Of a DNA stretch of 64,000 bases, positions 42,124 to 51,615 are shown piece after piece (positions within the stretch are counted from its first letter, which is position 1; every line of letters starts with the position of its first letter). The notes beneath the pieces were generated by a model. It did no database searches and was not told where the DNA came from. It saw only the letters and a program-made list of their open reading frames with translations. The stretch comes from Paraclostridium hominis (GTDB taxonomy: Bacteria > Bacillota > Clostridia > Peptostreptococcales > Peptostreptococcaceae), in the NCBI RefSeq assembly GCF_014306135.1, contig NZ_JACRWD010000001.1, positions 248,001 to 312,000 on the forward strand. Direction: 5' to 3'. Both the position numbers and the translations under genes were made by a program.

Positions 42124-44253
42124 ATGTTTGAACATAAAGTTTTTAAGATGGATTTTGCAGGAAGAGAACTTTCTGTTGAGATAGGAAAAATTGCCGAACT
42201 AGCTAGTGGAAGCGCTATTCTTCAGTACGGAGAAACTATGGTTATGGTAAACGTATCAAAATCAGCTCAACCAAGAGATGGAATAGATTTCTTCCCTTTA
42301 AGTGTTGATTATGAAGAAAAATTATATTCAGTGGGTAAAATACCAGGAGGATTCTTAAAAAGAGAAGGTAAACCCTCAGAAAAAGCTATCCTTACATCAA
42401 GACTTATAGATAGACCTATAAGACCACTATTTCCTAAAGGGTTTAGAAATGATGTACAAGTAGTTGCAACTGTTTTATCAGTAGATCAAGATTGTACTCC
42501 TGATATAGTAGCTATGATAGGATCATCTGTAGCGTTATCTATATCTGATATACCATTTAATGGACCAACTGGTTCTGTGTTAGTAGGGTTAGTAGACGGA
42601 GCATTTGTTATAAATCCAACAGCAGAACAAAGAGAAAAAAGTTCTCTTCATCTTGTAGTATCAGGTACTAAAGATGCGATAATGATGGTTGAAGCTGGAG
42701 CTGAAGAAATACCAGATGAATTAATGTTAGAAGCTATATTATTTGCACATGAAGAAATCAAAAAAGTTGTTGAGTTCGTGGAAACTATAGCTGCTGAAGT
42801 TGGGAAAGAAAAAATAGAGGTTACTCTTTATAAAATAGATGAAGAAGTAGAAAAAGCTGTTCGTGAGTTTGCTACAGATAAAATGAAAGAAGCAGTTAAA
42901 ACTGTAGAAAAACTTGAAAGAATGGAAAAAATGGATGCAGTAAAAGAAGAAACTTTTGCTCATTTTGAAGACATAGTAGAAGAGTTCGGACAAGATATAG
43001 AGGAAACGTTACATTCTATAATAAAAGAAGAAGTAAGAAAGCTTATAGTTCATGAAAATATAAGACCTGATAATAGAAAGCCAGATGAAATAAGACCAAT
43101 ATGGTGTGATAATGGATTTATACCAAGAGCTCATGGTTCTGGATTATTTACAAGAGGTCAAACTCAAGTTATGTCTATAGCAACACTTGGCGCTTTAGGT
43201 GATGTTCAAATACTTGATGGACTTGATGAAGAAGAAAGTAAAAGATATATGCATCACTACAATTTCCCAGCATATAGTGTTGGTGAAGCTAGACCATCAA
43301 GAGGACCAGGTAGAAGAGAAATAGGTCATGGTGCACTTGCTGAAAGAGCATTACTTCCTGTTATACCTTCAAAAGAAGAGTTCCCTTATGCAATAAGAGT
43401 AGTATCAGAAGTTTTAAGTTCAAATGGATCAACTTCTCAAGGAAGTGTATGTGGATCTACATTATCACTTTTAGATGCAGGTGTACCAATTAAAGATATG
43501 GTTGCAGGTATTGCTATGGGTCTTATAAAACATGATAATAAAGTTGCAGTACTTTCAGATATACAAGGAATGGAAGATCATTTAGGGGATATGGACTTTA
43601 AAGTTGCAGGAACTGAACATGGTATAACAGCTATACAAATGGATATAAAAATAGCTGGTATAGATGAAGAAGTACTAAGAACAGCTTTAAAACAAGCTAG
43701 AGTAGGTAGAATACACATATTAAATGAAATGAGAAAGACAATAGATGCTCCTAAGCCAGAACTTTCTAAGTATGCACCTAAGATAGTAACAATGAATATA
43801 AACCCAGATAAGATAAGAGATGTAATTGGACCTGGTGGAAAAATAATAACTAAGATTATAGATGAAACTGGTGTTAAAATAGACATAGAACAAACAGGAG
43901 AAGTATTTATAAGTGGAATAGATGCTGAGATGATAGCAAAAGCACAACAACTTATACATGATATAGTTGCTGAAGCTGAAGTAGGACAAACTTACACAGG
44001 TAAAGTAACAAGAATAATGAACTTTGGTGCTTTTGTTGAAATACTTCCAGGAAAAGAAGGATTACTTCATATATCTCATATAGCACATGAAAGAGTTAAT
44101 AAAGTTGAAGATGTACTAAATATAGGAGATGAAGTAACAGTAAAAGTAACTGAGATAGATGAAAAAGGAAGAGTTAATTTATCTAGAAAAGCTCTTTTAC
44201 CAAAACCAGAGAAAAAAGAAGTTAAAGAAAATAAAGAGAATGAAGATAAATAA
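42124..44253 (+). CDS. pnp: Polyribonucleotide nucleotidyltransferase (PNPase)
   Basis: A 709-aa phosphorolytic 3'-5' exoribonuclease. Two RNase PH domains (the first from residue 1, the second with HYNFPAYSVGEARPSRGPG), a KH domain (IGPGGKIITKIIDETG) and an S1 domain (YTGKVTRIMNFGAFVEILPG). It degrades mRNA in the degradosome together with RNase Y, encoded downstream at 55.9 kb. GAGGAGGT precedes the ATG. Confidence 0.97.
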   Translation: MFEHKVFKMDFAGRELSVEIGKIAELASGSAILQYGETMVMVNVSKSAQPRDGIDFFPLSVDYEEKLYSVGKIPGGFLKREGKPSEKAILTSRLIDRPIRPLFPKGFRNDVQVVATVLSVDQDCTPDIVAMIGSSVALSISDIPFNGPTGSVLVGLVDGAFVINPTAEQREKSSLHLVVSGTKDAIMMVEAGAEEIPDELMLEAILFAHEEIKKVVEFVETIAAEVGKEKIEVTLYKIDEEVEKAVREFATDKMKEAVKTVEKLERMEKMDAVKEETFAHFEDIVEEFGQDIEETLHSIIKEEVRKLIVHENIRPDNRKPDEIRPIWCDNGFIPRAHGSGLFTRGQTQVMSIATLGALGDVQILDGLDEEESKRYMHHYNFPAYSVGEARPSRGPGRREIGHGALAERALLPVIPSKEEFPYAIRVVSEVLSSNGSTSQGSVCGSTLSLLDAGVPIKDMVAGIAMGLIKHDNKVAVLSDIQGMEDHLGDMDFKVAGTEHGITAIQMDIKIAGIDEEVLRTALKQARVGRIHILNEMRKTIDAPKPELSKYAPKIVTMNINPDKIRDVIGPGGKIITKIIDETGVKIDIEQTGEVFISGIDAEMIAKAQQLIHDIVAEAEVGQTYTGKVTRIMNFGAFVEILPGKEGLLHISHIAHERVNKVEDVLNIGDEVTVKVTEIDEKGRVNLSRKALLPKPEKKEVKENKENEDK

Positions 44254-44266
44254 TAATTTATAAAAC

Positions 44267-44303
44267 AAAACACCCTCAAGTAAAATATAAGAGGGTGTTT
44301 TAT
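44267..44303 (+). terminator. Terminator of pnp
   Basis: Stem AAAACACCCTC / GAGGGTGTTTT with a 13-nt loop. Confidence 0.85.
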
Positions 44304-44459
44304 TATGCAAAAAATATATAAGCATTTTTTACAATAGTAAAAGCACTTTAAGTTATATAAGCATTTTAAAATACAATATATAATATAAATGCATAAAAAG
44401 TTAGACTACCTAATACAATTTAATGAGAGTAAATTGTACATATTGGGAGGAAGTTTTTT

Positions 44460-45203
44460 ATGATAATGATGGTACTTAATAAAAAGAAGGTAAAAAAAAT
44501 TTTAATAATATCACTAGTTATAGTACTAGCAATTATAGGAATTATATTTATGTCTAAAAAAGGGACGACGCCTACAATTAATATGTTTTATAAAGCAGAG
44601 GAACCATATTACAATGGAACAAAATCCAATAGTGGTCACGTTGCAATAAGTTGCAACGTAGACCTAGGATGGGAAAGTGAATATATAGAAAAGATACTTA
44701 AAGTATTAGATGAAAAAAATGCTAAGATAACTTTTGCTGTAACAGGCAGATGGGCTGAAGAAAACCCTGAATTTCTACTTGAAATTCAAAAAAAAGGACA
44801 TGAAATAGCTAATCATGGATATAAGCATTTAGATTATGCTACATTAAACTACGATAAGAACTATGAACAAATAAAAACATCTAAAGAAATAATAGAAAAT
44901 ATAATAAAAAAAGAAACTAAATTTTTTCAAGCACCAGGAGGTTCATTTAATAAAGATACTGTAAAAGCGGCTATTGATTTAGGATACACGCCTTACAAAT
45001 GGGATATAGACACAATAGATTGGAAAAATAGACAAGAACCAGAAGTTATTATAAATAGAGTTAAGTCAAAAGATATGAAAGATTCTAGTATAATACTTAT
45101 GCATCCTACGCATGCAAGTGCTGAAGGCATTGATGATATTATAGGGATAATTGAAAGTAAAAATTTAAAACCAGGAAAACTTAGTGATGTATTTGAGCTT
45201 TAA
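44460..45203 (+). CDS. ylxY: YlxY-like polysaccharide deacetylase-fold protein
   Basis: A 247-aa exported protein: N-terminal signal-anchor (about residues 13-32), then a NodB/CE4 fold with ITFAVTGRWAEENPE, GHEIANHGYKHLD and ILMHPTHAS. The usual TFDDG metal motif is replaced by CNVDLGWESE, as in YlxY-type proteins with their N-V-x-W-G sequence, so deacetylase activity is doubtful. The position between pnp and mlpA matches ylxY in Bacillus. GGGAGGA precedes the ATG. A sporulation link is inferred only from family context. Confidence 0.8.
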   Translation: MIMMVLNKKKVKKILIISLVIVLAIIGIIFMSKKGTTPTINMFYKAEEPYYNGTKSNSGHVAISCNVDLGWESEYIEKILKVLDEKNAKITFAVTGRWAEENPEFLLEIQKKGHEIANHGYKHLDYATLNYDKNYEQIKTSKEIIENIIKKETKFFQAPGGSFNKDTVKAAIDLGYTPYKWDIDTIDWKNRQEPEVIINRVKSKDMKDSSIILMHPTHASAEGIDDIIGIIESKNLKPGKLSDVFEL

Positions 45204-45335
45204 AAGTTTATTTAAGTTATTTTGATGTTGAATAATTTATTTTACTAAATTATAATTTAAAGGACATTAACTAAGATACAAATATAAATGATTATCATAA
45301 ATATTATAATGCACAAATCAAATTGGAGGATGAGT

Positions 45336-46580
45336 ATGTATAAGATACACAAGTTAGAAAATGGACTTACAATAGTAGGAGAAGAAATACCTTATTTAAA
45401 ATCCATAACGTTAGGAGTATGGGTAAATGCAGGCTCTAGAATAGAAAGTGAAAAATTAAGTGGAGTATCACATTTTATAGAACATATGCTATTTAAAGGA
45501 ACTAAAAATAGAACATCAAAAGAAATAGCTAGTACAATAGATAATTTAGGTGGGCAAATAAATGCTTTTACTAGTAAGGAATGTACATGTTATTATGTTA
45601 AATTATTAGATGAGCATATAAATATAGGATTAGATATACTAAGTGATATGTTTTTAAATCCATTATTTGATAAAGAAGATATAGAAAAAGAAAGACAAGT
45701 TATATTAGAAGAGCTAAAAATGTATGAAGACTCTCCAGAAGATTTAGTATATGACTTACTTATGGAGGGAATATACAAAACAGATGCTCTTGGAATGAAT
45801 ATAATAGGAACTAAAGAATCATTATATAATATTAATAAAGATACTATAAAAGATTATTTTAATAAATATTATGTAGCTAGTAACTCTGTAATATCAATTA
45901 GTGGTAACTTTAAATTTGAAGAAATGGTCAAATTAATAGAAGATAAATTTAAAGATTTACCTAAAGGAAATGCAAATATAGAAATAACAACACCAGAATT
46001 TAATCCTTGCTTTATAGCTAAAAATAAGGATACTGAACAAGTTAATTTGGCTATAAGCTTAAAAGCAATACCACTAGAAGATAGAGAAGATGCATATGCT
46101 TTATCTATAGTAAATAATATATTTGGAGGAAGTATAAGCTCTAGGTTATTTCAAAATATAAGAGAAAGTAAAGGACTTGTTTACTCTATATATTCAGCAC
46201 CTAGTCTTTATAGAAAAAGTGGAGAGCTTGGTATTTACGCAAGCATGAGTAACGAAAATCTAAAAAAAGTATATAATTTAGTATTAGAAGAAATTGATAA
46301 CTTAAGAAAAAATCATCTTACAGATAAAGAGATAAAAGAGAGTAAAGAACAGTTAAAAGGAAGTTATATTCTAGGTTTAGAAAGTACTAGCAGTAGAATG
46401 ATGTCAATTGGTAAAGCTATGATTTTAACTAGGAAAGTAAAAAATCCTAATGATATTATAGAAAGTATAAATAATATTGATAAAGCTAGAATAGACTTAA
46501 TTATAGACAAGGTATTTAATAAAGAAAATATTGGAGTATGTATTGTAGGAAGAGATGTAGAGAATATAACTTTAGACTAA
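45336..46580 (+). CDS. mlpA: M16-family processing peptidase
   Basis: A 414-aa zinc peptidase with the inverted motif HFIEH (HxxEH) in SGVSHFIEHMLFKG and the downstream Glu near EKERQVILEELKMYEDSP. A C-terminal M16C domain has SRLFQNIRESKGLVYSIYS. An in-frame ATG lies 48 nt upstream, but ATG 45336 follows TTGGAGGATG at good spacing. Synteny with Bacillus mlpA (ymxG). Confidence 0.93.
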   Translation: MYKIHKLENGLTIVGEEIPYLKSITLGVWVNAGSRIESEKLSGVSHFIEHMLFKGTKNRTSKEIASTIDNLGGQINAFTSKECTCYYVKLLDEHINIGLDILSDMFLNPLFDKEDIEKERQVILEELKMYEDSPEDLVYDLLMEGIYKTDALGMNIIGTKESLYNINKDTIKDYFNKYYVASNSVISISGNFKFEEMVKLIEDKFKDLPKGNANIEITTPEFNPCFIAKNKDTEQVNLAISLKAIPLEDREDAYALSIVNNIFGGSISSRLFQNIRESKGLVYSIYSAPSLYRKSGELGIYASMSNENLKKVYNLVLEEIDNLRKNHLTDKEIKESKEQLKGSYILGLESTSSRMMSIGKAMILTRKVKNPNDIIESINNIDKARIDLIIDKVFNKENIGVCIVGRDVENITLD

Positions 46581-46646
46581 TTAGATTAGACATATAATTA
46601 AGCTTATCTATAATAAAGATATATTAGTTTATATGGGGGGATACTT

Positions 46647-46892
46647 ATGAATTTATCTGAAGTAGCAGGTAAGGAGATTGTAAATTTAGTTACCGGAGAA
46701 AGATTGGGAGTTGTTGGAGAGTGTGACCTTATAATTGAAGATACTACAGGGAAAATATTAGCTTTATTAATTCCTAGAGAAAGAGGATTTTTTGGATTTA
46801 GGAAAGATAAATCAGTACTTGAAGTACCGTGGAGAAATGTAAAAAAAATTGGTAATGACATGATTATAATAGAACATGAAGGCATGTATTAG
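46647..46892 (+). CDS. ymxH: YlmC/YmxH-family PRC-barrel sporulation protein
   Basis: An 81-aa PRC-barrel protein (NLSEVAGKEIVNLVTGERLG ... WRNVKKIGNDMIII). Family members are expressed in sporulation in Bacilli and Clostridia, and the gene keeps the ymxH position between mlpA and dapG. GGGGGG precedes the ATG. Confidence 0.9.
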   Translation: MNLSEVAGKEIVNLVTGERLGVVGECDLIIEDTTGKILALLIPRERGFFGFRKDKSVLEVPWRNVKKIGNDMIIIEHEGMY

Positions 46893-46901
46893 GAGGATAA
46901 T

Positions 46902-48113
46902 ATGACAATAGTAGTTCAAAAATTTGGTGGGACATCTGTGGAATCTAATGAAAAAATGCAACAAGTTTGCAATATAATAAAAGACTATAAGGACAAAGGA
47001 TTAGATTTAGTTGTTGTAGTTTCAGCTATGGGAAGAAAAGGAGCACCTTATGCAACTGATACATTGATAAATTTATGTAAAGGTGTTAATGATGATTCAT
47101 CTAAGAGAGAGTTAGATTTAATAATGTCTTGTGGAGAGATAATATCAGGAACTATACTTACTAACATGTTAAAAGGATATGGTATAGATGCTGTATTTTT
47201 AACAGGTAGTCAAGCTGGTATATATACTGATGGAAATTTTTCTGACTCTAGAATAGTAGATATTAAGCCAGAAAGAATATATAAAGAATTAGGCGAAGGT
47301 AAAGTTGTAATTATAGCAGGTTTTCAAGGAACAACAGAAAGTGGAGAAGTAACTACTCTTGGAAGAGGTGGTAGTGATACTTCAGCAGTTGCTATAGGTA
47401 AAGCACTAGAATGTAAAAATGTTGAAATATATACAGATGTTGATGGAATAATGACAGCAGATCCAAGAGTTGAGCCAGAAGCTAAGGTTTTAGATTATAT
47501 AAATTATGAAGAAGTATTTCAAATGGCAGATAAAGGTGCTAAGGTAATACATCCAAGAGCAGTTGAAATTGCAAAAAGTGGAGCAATTACTTTAAATATA
47601 AAAAATACTTTAAATCCATCGCATCCAGGAACTAAAATAAGTGGCATGAGTCCTAAGTTTGAAGTAAACAAAGAAGAAAAATCTATAAACACTATGACAG
47701 CAGTAGCTCATACAAGTGGAGTTGCTCAAATTAAAGTTAAATCAAGAGAAGATATATTTACTGATATAATGGATGAGATAGAAACAAATGGAATAAGTTT
47801 AGATATGATAAACTTTTTTATAGAAGAAAAAGCTTTTGTAATTGATCATGATAAGTTAAATTCATTAACAGAAATACTTAAAGCACATAAACTTGATTAT
47901 AAAGTAAAAGAAAATTGTGCTAAGGTAACTTTAATTGGATCTAAAATGACTGGAACACCAGGAGTCATGGCAAAAATAGTAAGAGCATTATCAAAAGCTA
48001 AAATAAATTTATTACAAACTTCAGATTCAAATATGACCATATCTTGTTTGGTTGAAGAAAAAGATATGAAAAATGCTATTCATGCAATTCATGAAGAATT
48101 TAAATTAAATTAA
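46902..48113 (+). CDS. dapG: Aspartate kinase (DapG-like)
   Basis: A 403-aa enzyme phosphorylating aspartate, the first step to lysine, diaminopimelate, threonine and methionine. KFGGTSVE at the N-terminus, GRGGSDTSAVAIG in the kinase core, then two ACT domains (about 265-400) for amino-acid feedback. Length and position match Bacillus dapG (404 aa), though spoVFAB and asd are absent here. AGGAGG precedes the ATG. No lysine riboswitch upstream. Confidence 0.93.
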   Translation: MTIVVQKFGGTSVESNEKMQQVCNIIKDYKDKGLDLVVVVSAMGRKGAPYATDTLINLCKGVNDDSSKRELDLIMSCGEIISGTILTNMLKGYGIDAVFLTGSQAGIYTDGNFSDSRIVDIKPERIYKELGEGKVVIIAGFQGTTESGEVTTLGRGGSDTSAVAIGKALECKNVEIYTDVDGIMTADPRVEPEAKVLDYINYEEVFQMADKGAKVIHPRAVEIAKSGAITLNIKNTLNPSHPGTKISGMSPKFEVNKEEKSINTMTAVAHTSGVAQIKVKSREDIFTDIMDEIETNGISLDMINFFIEEKAFVIDHDKLNSLTEILKAHKLDYKVKENCAKVTLIGSKMTGTPGVMAKIVRALSKAKINLLQTSDSNMTISCLVEEKDMKNAIHAIHEEFKLN

Positions 48114-48117
48114 TAAT

Positions 48118-48168
48118 ATCCTCCTTTTTTGGTTAACTTATATGTAAAGTTAAACCTTAAAGGAGGAT
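48118..48168 (+). promoter_or_regulatory. Long hairpin hiding the ribosome binding site of the 52-aa gene
   Basis: ATCCTCCTTT (48118-48127) pairs perfectly with AAAGGAGGAT (48159-48168). Inside, GGTTAACTT (48131-48139) pairs with AAGTTAAACC (48147-48156) with one bulged A. The 3' arm contains the AGGAGG of the next gene. There is no T-run after the stem, so it is not a standard terminator. Confidence 0.65.
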
Positions 48169-48174
48169 GTTTTT

Positions 48175-48333
48175 ATGTCTAATAAAAATAAAAAAACAAA
48201 CAATAATCAACCACATTTTAAATTAGAGTTTGGAGAAGAATTAAGTTTACCAGCACATTTAAGACCTAAAAAAAGTGGTTCTGTAGCTCAAAATACATCA
48301 AGACCAATAAGTAAACACCCTAAAGGTAAATAG
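48175..48333 (+). CDS. Small basic protein, 52 aa, unknown
   Basis: An ORF too short for most gene callers. It begins MSNKNKKTNNNQPHFKLEFG, has a central EELSLPAHLRPKKSG and ends in a basic, Ser/Pro-rich tail (RPISKHPKGK). It is hydrophilic and probably disordered at both ends. AGGAGG lies 8 nt before the ATG, inside a strong hairpin. It sits between dapG and tepA; I know no named gene at this position. It ends 30 nt before tepA, with which it may be cotranscribed. Confidence 0.75.
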   Translation: MSNKNKKTNNNQPHFKLEFGEELSLPAHLRPKKSGSVAQNTSRPISKHPKGK

Positions 48334-48363
48334 ATTAAAGTAAGTCTTAAAAGGAGGCTACAT

Positions 48364-49125
48364 ATGAACTTTTTATATAATGATAAGAATACAAATGAAA
48401 AAAACAATTTAAAATCAGAAGAAACTGAAAATGATAATGAGCAAACTGAAAATATACAAGATATTAAACAAATGGGAGTTCCAAGTATTCCAGAACAAAA
48501 TATTAAAGATATACAGTGTATAACTATAATAGGTGAAATAGAAGGTCATTTTGCAGGTAATCCACAAAAAAAATCTACAAAATATGAGCATATAATACCT
48601 ATGCTATTTGCAATAGAAGAAAGCAAAGATATAAAAGGTGTTTTAATAATTTTAAATACAGTAGGTGGGGATGTTGAAGCTGGGCTTGCAATGGCAGAAC
48701 TTATAAACAGTGTATCTAAAAAAGTTGTTACTCTTGTGTTAGGAGGAAGTCACAGTATAGGAGTTCCACTTGCAACAGCTGGAGATTATTCGTTCATAGC
48801 ACCTACTGCAACTATGATAGTTCATCCTATAAGAACTAACGGTTTAGTTATTGGAGTTAATGAAACTTTTGAATACTTTAAAAAGATGCAAGAGCGTATA
48901 ACTCAGTTTATAATCAGAACATCAGATATAGAAAAAGAAGATTTAGAAAAACTAATGTATTCTAAAGAAGAATTAGTAAGTGATGTTGGAAGTGTATTAA
49001 TAGGTAAAGAAGCAGTAGATTGTGGACTTATAAATGAAGTTGGTGGATTAAAAGAAGCGATGATTAAATTAAGAGAATTGATAAATGAAGAGAGTAATGA
49101 AGATAACAAAAATGTAATCAAATAA
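48364..49125 (+). CDS. tepA: TepA-type ClpP-like serine protease
   Basis: A 253-aa ClpP-fold protein (translocation-enhancing protein family). Catalytic region GGSHSIGVPLATAGDY carries the nucleophile Ser and MIVHPIRTNG the His; the NTVGGDVEAGLAMAE loop matches ClpP. The N-terminal ~50 residues are acidic and low-complexity. Position before spoIIIE is conserved with Bacillus. AGGAGG precedes the ATG. Confidence 0.9.
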   Translation: MNFLYNDKNTNEKNNLKSEETENDNEQTENIQDIKQMGVPSIPEQNIKDIQCITIIGEIEGHFAGNPQKKSTKYEHIIPMLFAIEESKDIKGVLIILNTVGGDVEAGLAMAELINSVSKKVVTLVLGGSHSIGVPLATAGDYSFIAPTATMIVHPIRTNGLVIGVNETFEYFKKMQERITQFIIRTSDIEKEDLEKLMYSKEELVSDVGSVLIGKEAVDCGLINEVGGLKEAMIKLRELINEESNEDNKNVIK

Positions 49126-49167
49126 AATTTGGTTAAATAATAGAATATATGCTATAATTAGAAGATA

Positions 49168-49204
49168 TAAAAGTGTTAGTGTTTAAATACATTAGCACTT
49201 TTTG
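49168..49204 (+). terminator. Terminator after tepA
   Basis: Stem AAGTGTTAGTG / CATTAGCACTT (one mismatch-tolerant G-T), loop TTTAAATA, followed by TTT. Confidence 0.7.
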
Positions 49205-49261
49205 CTATGATTTTGGAGTTTATTAATTCTTGTATAAATTTATTTTTAAGAGGTGAGATTG

Positions 49262-51613
49262 ATGGCTAAGAAAAAATCTAAAAAGAAAAAAAATATGGAA
49301 TCAAGTTTTAAAGCTGAATACAATAACCTGATAACTATATTTATAGGTATATTCTTATTATATAGTTTAAACTCTAGTTCTATGGGATTATTAGGTACAG
49401 TTATACAAAATATATTTTTAGGATTGTTCGGAAAATTATCAATAGCTATACCATTTATAATTATTATTAGTGGTGTTTTAGGATTTTTTGAAAAGAATGA
49501 ATATATCTATAGAATTAAAAGTACTAAGTTATATTATGTAGGTGTAATTTTTATATTCATATTTTACGGACTTATAAACGCAAAAAATTTACCTATAGAT
49601 AGTCCTACTAATTCATATGTAATTAAAGAGGTAACTAAACAAGCTGTACAAGGAAATGGATGTGGACTTATAGCTACAGTTATTACATACTATGTAACTA
49701 AGATATTTGGGGTAACTGGTGCATGGTTAATAAGTATATTTGCATTACTAATAACATGTTTATTTACATTTAATATATCTTTAAAAGATTTAATATATAA
49801 GATAAAAGTAAAAACTCAAAAAAGCAAAAATAGTAATCTTACTTTTAAAGAAAAAGCCTTAAACTTAAAAGATGCTATGGTTAATATGGTTACTGAAGAA
49901 GTTGATGAAAATACTATGGTTACAAAAACTGGATTAAGAGGTAAATCTAAAAAAGAAGAAATAAGTGAAAATAGTATAGAAGATGATGAAAATGACAAAA
50001 CAATAAAGATAGTAGGTTTTAATAAAGCAGATGATGACTATTTAGAAATTCTAGAAGGCACTCAAAGTATGCCTGAGTTAGAAGTTTTAAAAGAATTACA
50101 AAAAGCAAAACCTAATCAAAAAACAGAGACTTCAATTAAGCAAAATGATAACTTAGAAAAGACTCAACCTATGGGTATAAAAACAGAGTCAAGTTATGAA
50201 AATTACAAAAAACCTAGTGTTGACTTGTTAAATAAAATAGACTCAAAGCCTGATGATAAGAGTAAGAAAAAAGTATTAAAAAATGCATCTTTATTAGAAA
50301 AAACTTTATCTGATTTTGGAGTTGAAGCAAAAGTTAATCAAGTAACAGTAGGACCTACTATAACAAGATATGAACTTCAACCGAGTCCAGGAGTAAAGGT
50401 AAGTAAAATAGTAAATTTAACAGATGATATAGCACTTAGTTTAGCCGCAAAAAGTATAAGAATAGAAGCTCCAATACCAGGTAAAAGTGCAATAGGTATT
50501 GAAGTTCCAAATGAAGAAGCACAAATGGTTACTTTAAGAGAAGTTCTTGAAAGTGATGAATTTAATAAATTTGAATCACCACTTGCTATGGGGCTTGGAA
50601 AAGACATAGCAGGAAAGCCAATAATAGCTGATATTGGCAAAATGCCTCATTTACTTATAGCGGGATCTACAGGTTCAGGAAAAAGTGTATGTGTAAATAC
50701 TTTAATAAATAGTATATTATATAAATCAAATCCTGATGAAGTTAAGTTCTTACTTATAGACCCTAAGGTTGTTGAACTTGCAAATTACAATGGTATACCA
50801 CATTTATTAATACCTGTTGTAACTGATCCTAAAAAAGCTGCCAATGCACTTAATTGGGCAGTTACAGAAATGAACAGAAGATATAAACTATTTGCAGAAT
50901 CAAGTGTAAAAGATATAACTAGTTACAATGAAAAGAGTGAAGAGAAACTTCCGAAAATAGTTATAATAATAGACGAACTTGCTGACCTTATGATGGTAAG
51001 TGCTAATGATGTTGAAGATTATATTTGTAGATTGGCTCAAATGGCAAGGGCTGCTGGTATGCACTTAATAGTTGCTACACAAAGACCATCAGTTGATGTC
51101 ATAACTGGAGTTATAAAAGCTAATATACCTTCAAGAATTGCATTTGCCGTTTCATCTCAAACAGATTCAAGAACAATCCTTGATATGGGTGGAGCTGAAA
51201 AACTTTTAGGTAAAGGTGATATGTTATTTTACCCATTAGGGGCTGCAAAACCAGTAAGACTTCAAGGGGCATTTATATCTGAATCTGAATCTGAAAGAGT
51301 TATAGATTATGTAAAAAGTCAAGTAAAAGATGAAGTTAAATATGAAGAATGCATTGTAGATAGTATAAGTAAAATATCAAAAGAACAATCAAGTGATGTA
51401 GATGAATTTTTAAGTGAAGCTATAGAATTTGTTGTTGAAAGTGGACAAGCTTCAGCTTCAATGCTTCAAAGAAAGTTTAAAATCGGATTTAATAGAGCGG
51501 CAAGACTTATAGATTCTATGGAAGAAAGAGGAATTGTTGGAAAGAGCGAAGGTAGTAAGCCGAGAAAAGTTTTAATAAGTAAACAAGATTTAGAAAATTT
51601 AGAAGGTGAATAA
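49262..51613 (+). CDS. spoIIIE: FtsK/SpoIIIE DNA translocase
   Basis: A 783-aa translocase that pumps DNA through septa in division and sporulation. Four transmembrane helices lie in the first ~175 residues, then a charged linker, the RecA-like motor (Walker A AGSTGSGKSV, Walker B VIIIDELADLMM) and the C-terminal winged-helix gamma domain (SMLQRKFKIGFNRAARL). Length equals Bacillus SpoIIIE (about 787). ATG 49262 lies 6 nt after AAGAGGTG; the frame also opens at GTG 49253. Confidence 0.94.
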   Translation: MAKKKSKKKKNMESSFKAEYNNLITIFIGIFLLYSLNSSSMGLLGTVIQNIFLGLFGKLSIAIPFIIIISGVLGFFEKNEYIYRIKSTKLYYVGVIFIFIFYGLINAKNLPIDSPTNSYVIKEVTKQAVQGNGCGLIATVITYYVTKIFGVTGAWLISIFALLITCLFTFNISLKDLIYKIKVKTQKSKNSNLTFKEKALNLKDAMVNMVTEEVDENTMVTKTGLRGKSKKEEISENSIEDDENDKTIKIVGFNKADDDYLEILEGTQSMPELEVLKELQKAKPNQKTETSIKQNDNLEKTQPMGIKTESSYENYKKPSVDLLNKIDSKPDDKSKKKVLKNASLLEKTLSDFGVEAKVNQVTVGPTITRYELQPSPGVKVSKIVNLTDDIALSLAAKSIRIEAPIPGKSAIGIEVPNEEAQMVTLREVLESDEFNKFESPLAMGLGKDIAGKPIIADIGKMPHLLIAGSTGSGKSVCVNTLINSILYKSNPDEVKFLLIDPKVVELANYNGIPHLLIPVVTDPKKAANALNWAVTEMNRRYKLFAESSVKDITSYNEKSEEKLPKIVIIIDELADLMMVSANDVEDYICRLAQMARAAGMHLIVATQRPSVDVITGVIKANIPSRIAFAVSSQTDSRTILDMGGAEKLLGKGDMLFYPLGAAKPVRLQGAFISESESERVIDYVKSQVKDEVKYEECIVDSISKISKEQSSDVDEFLSEAIEFVVESGQASASMLQRKFKIGFNRAARLIDSMEERGIVGKSEGSKPRKVLISKQDLENLEGE

Positions 51614-51615
51614 AT

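Noticed and set aside
44316..44367. 13-bp direct repeat ATATAAGCATTTT (44316 and 44355) before ylxY
   Set aside because: Low-complexity AT sequence; chance is a sufficient explanation without conservation data.
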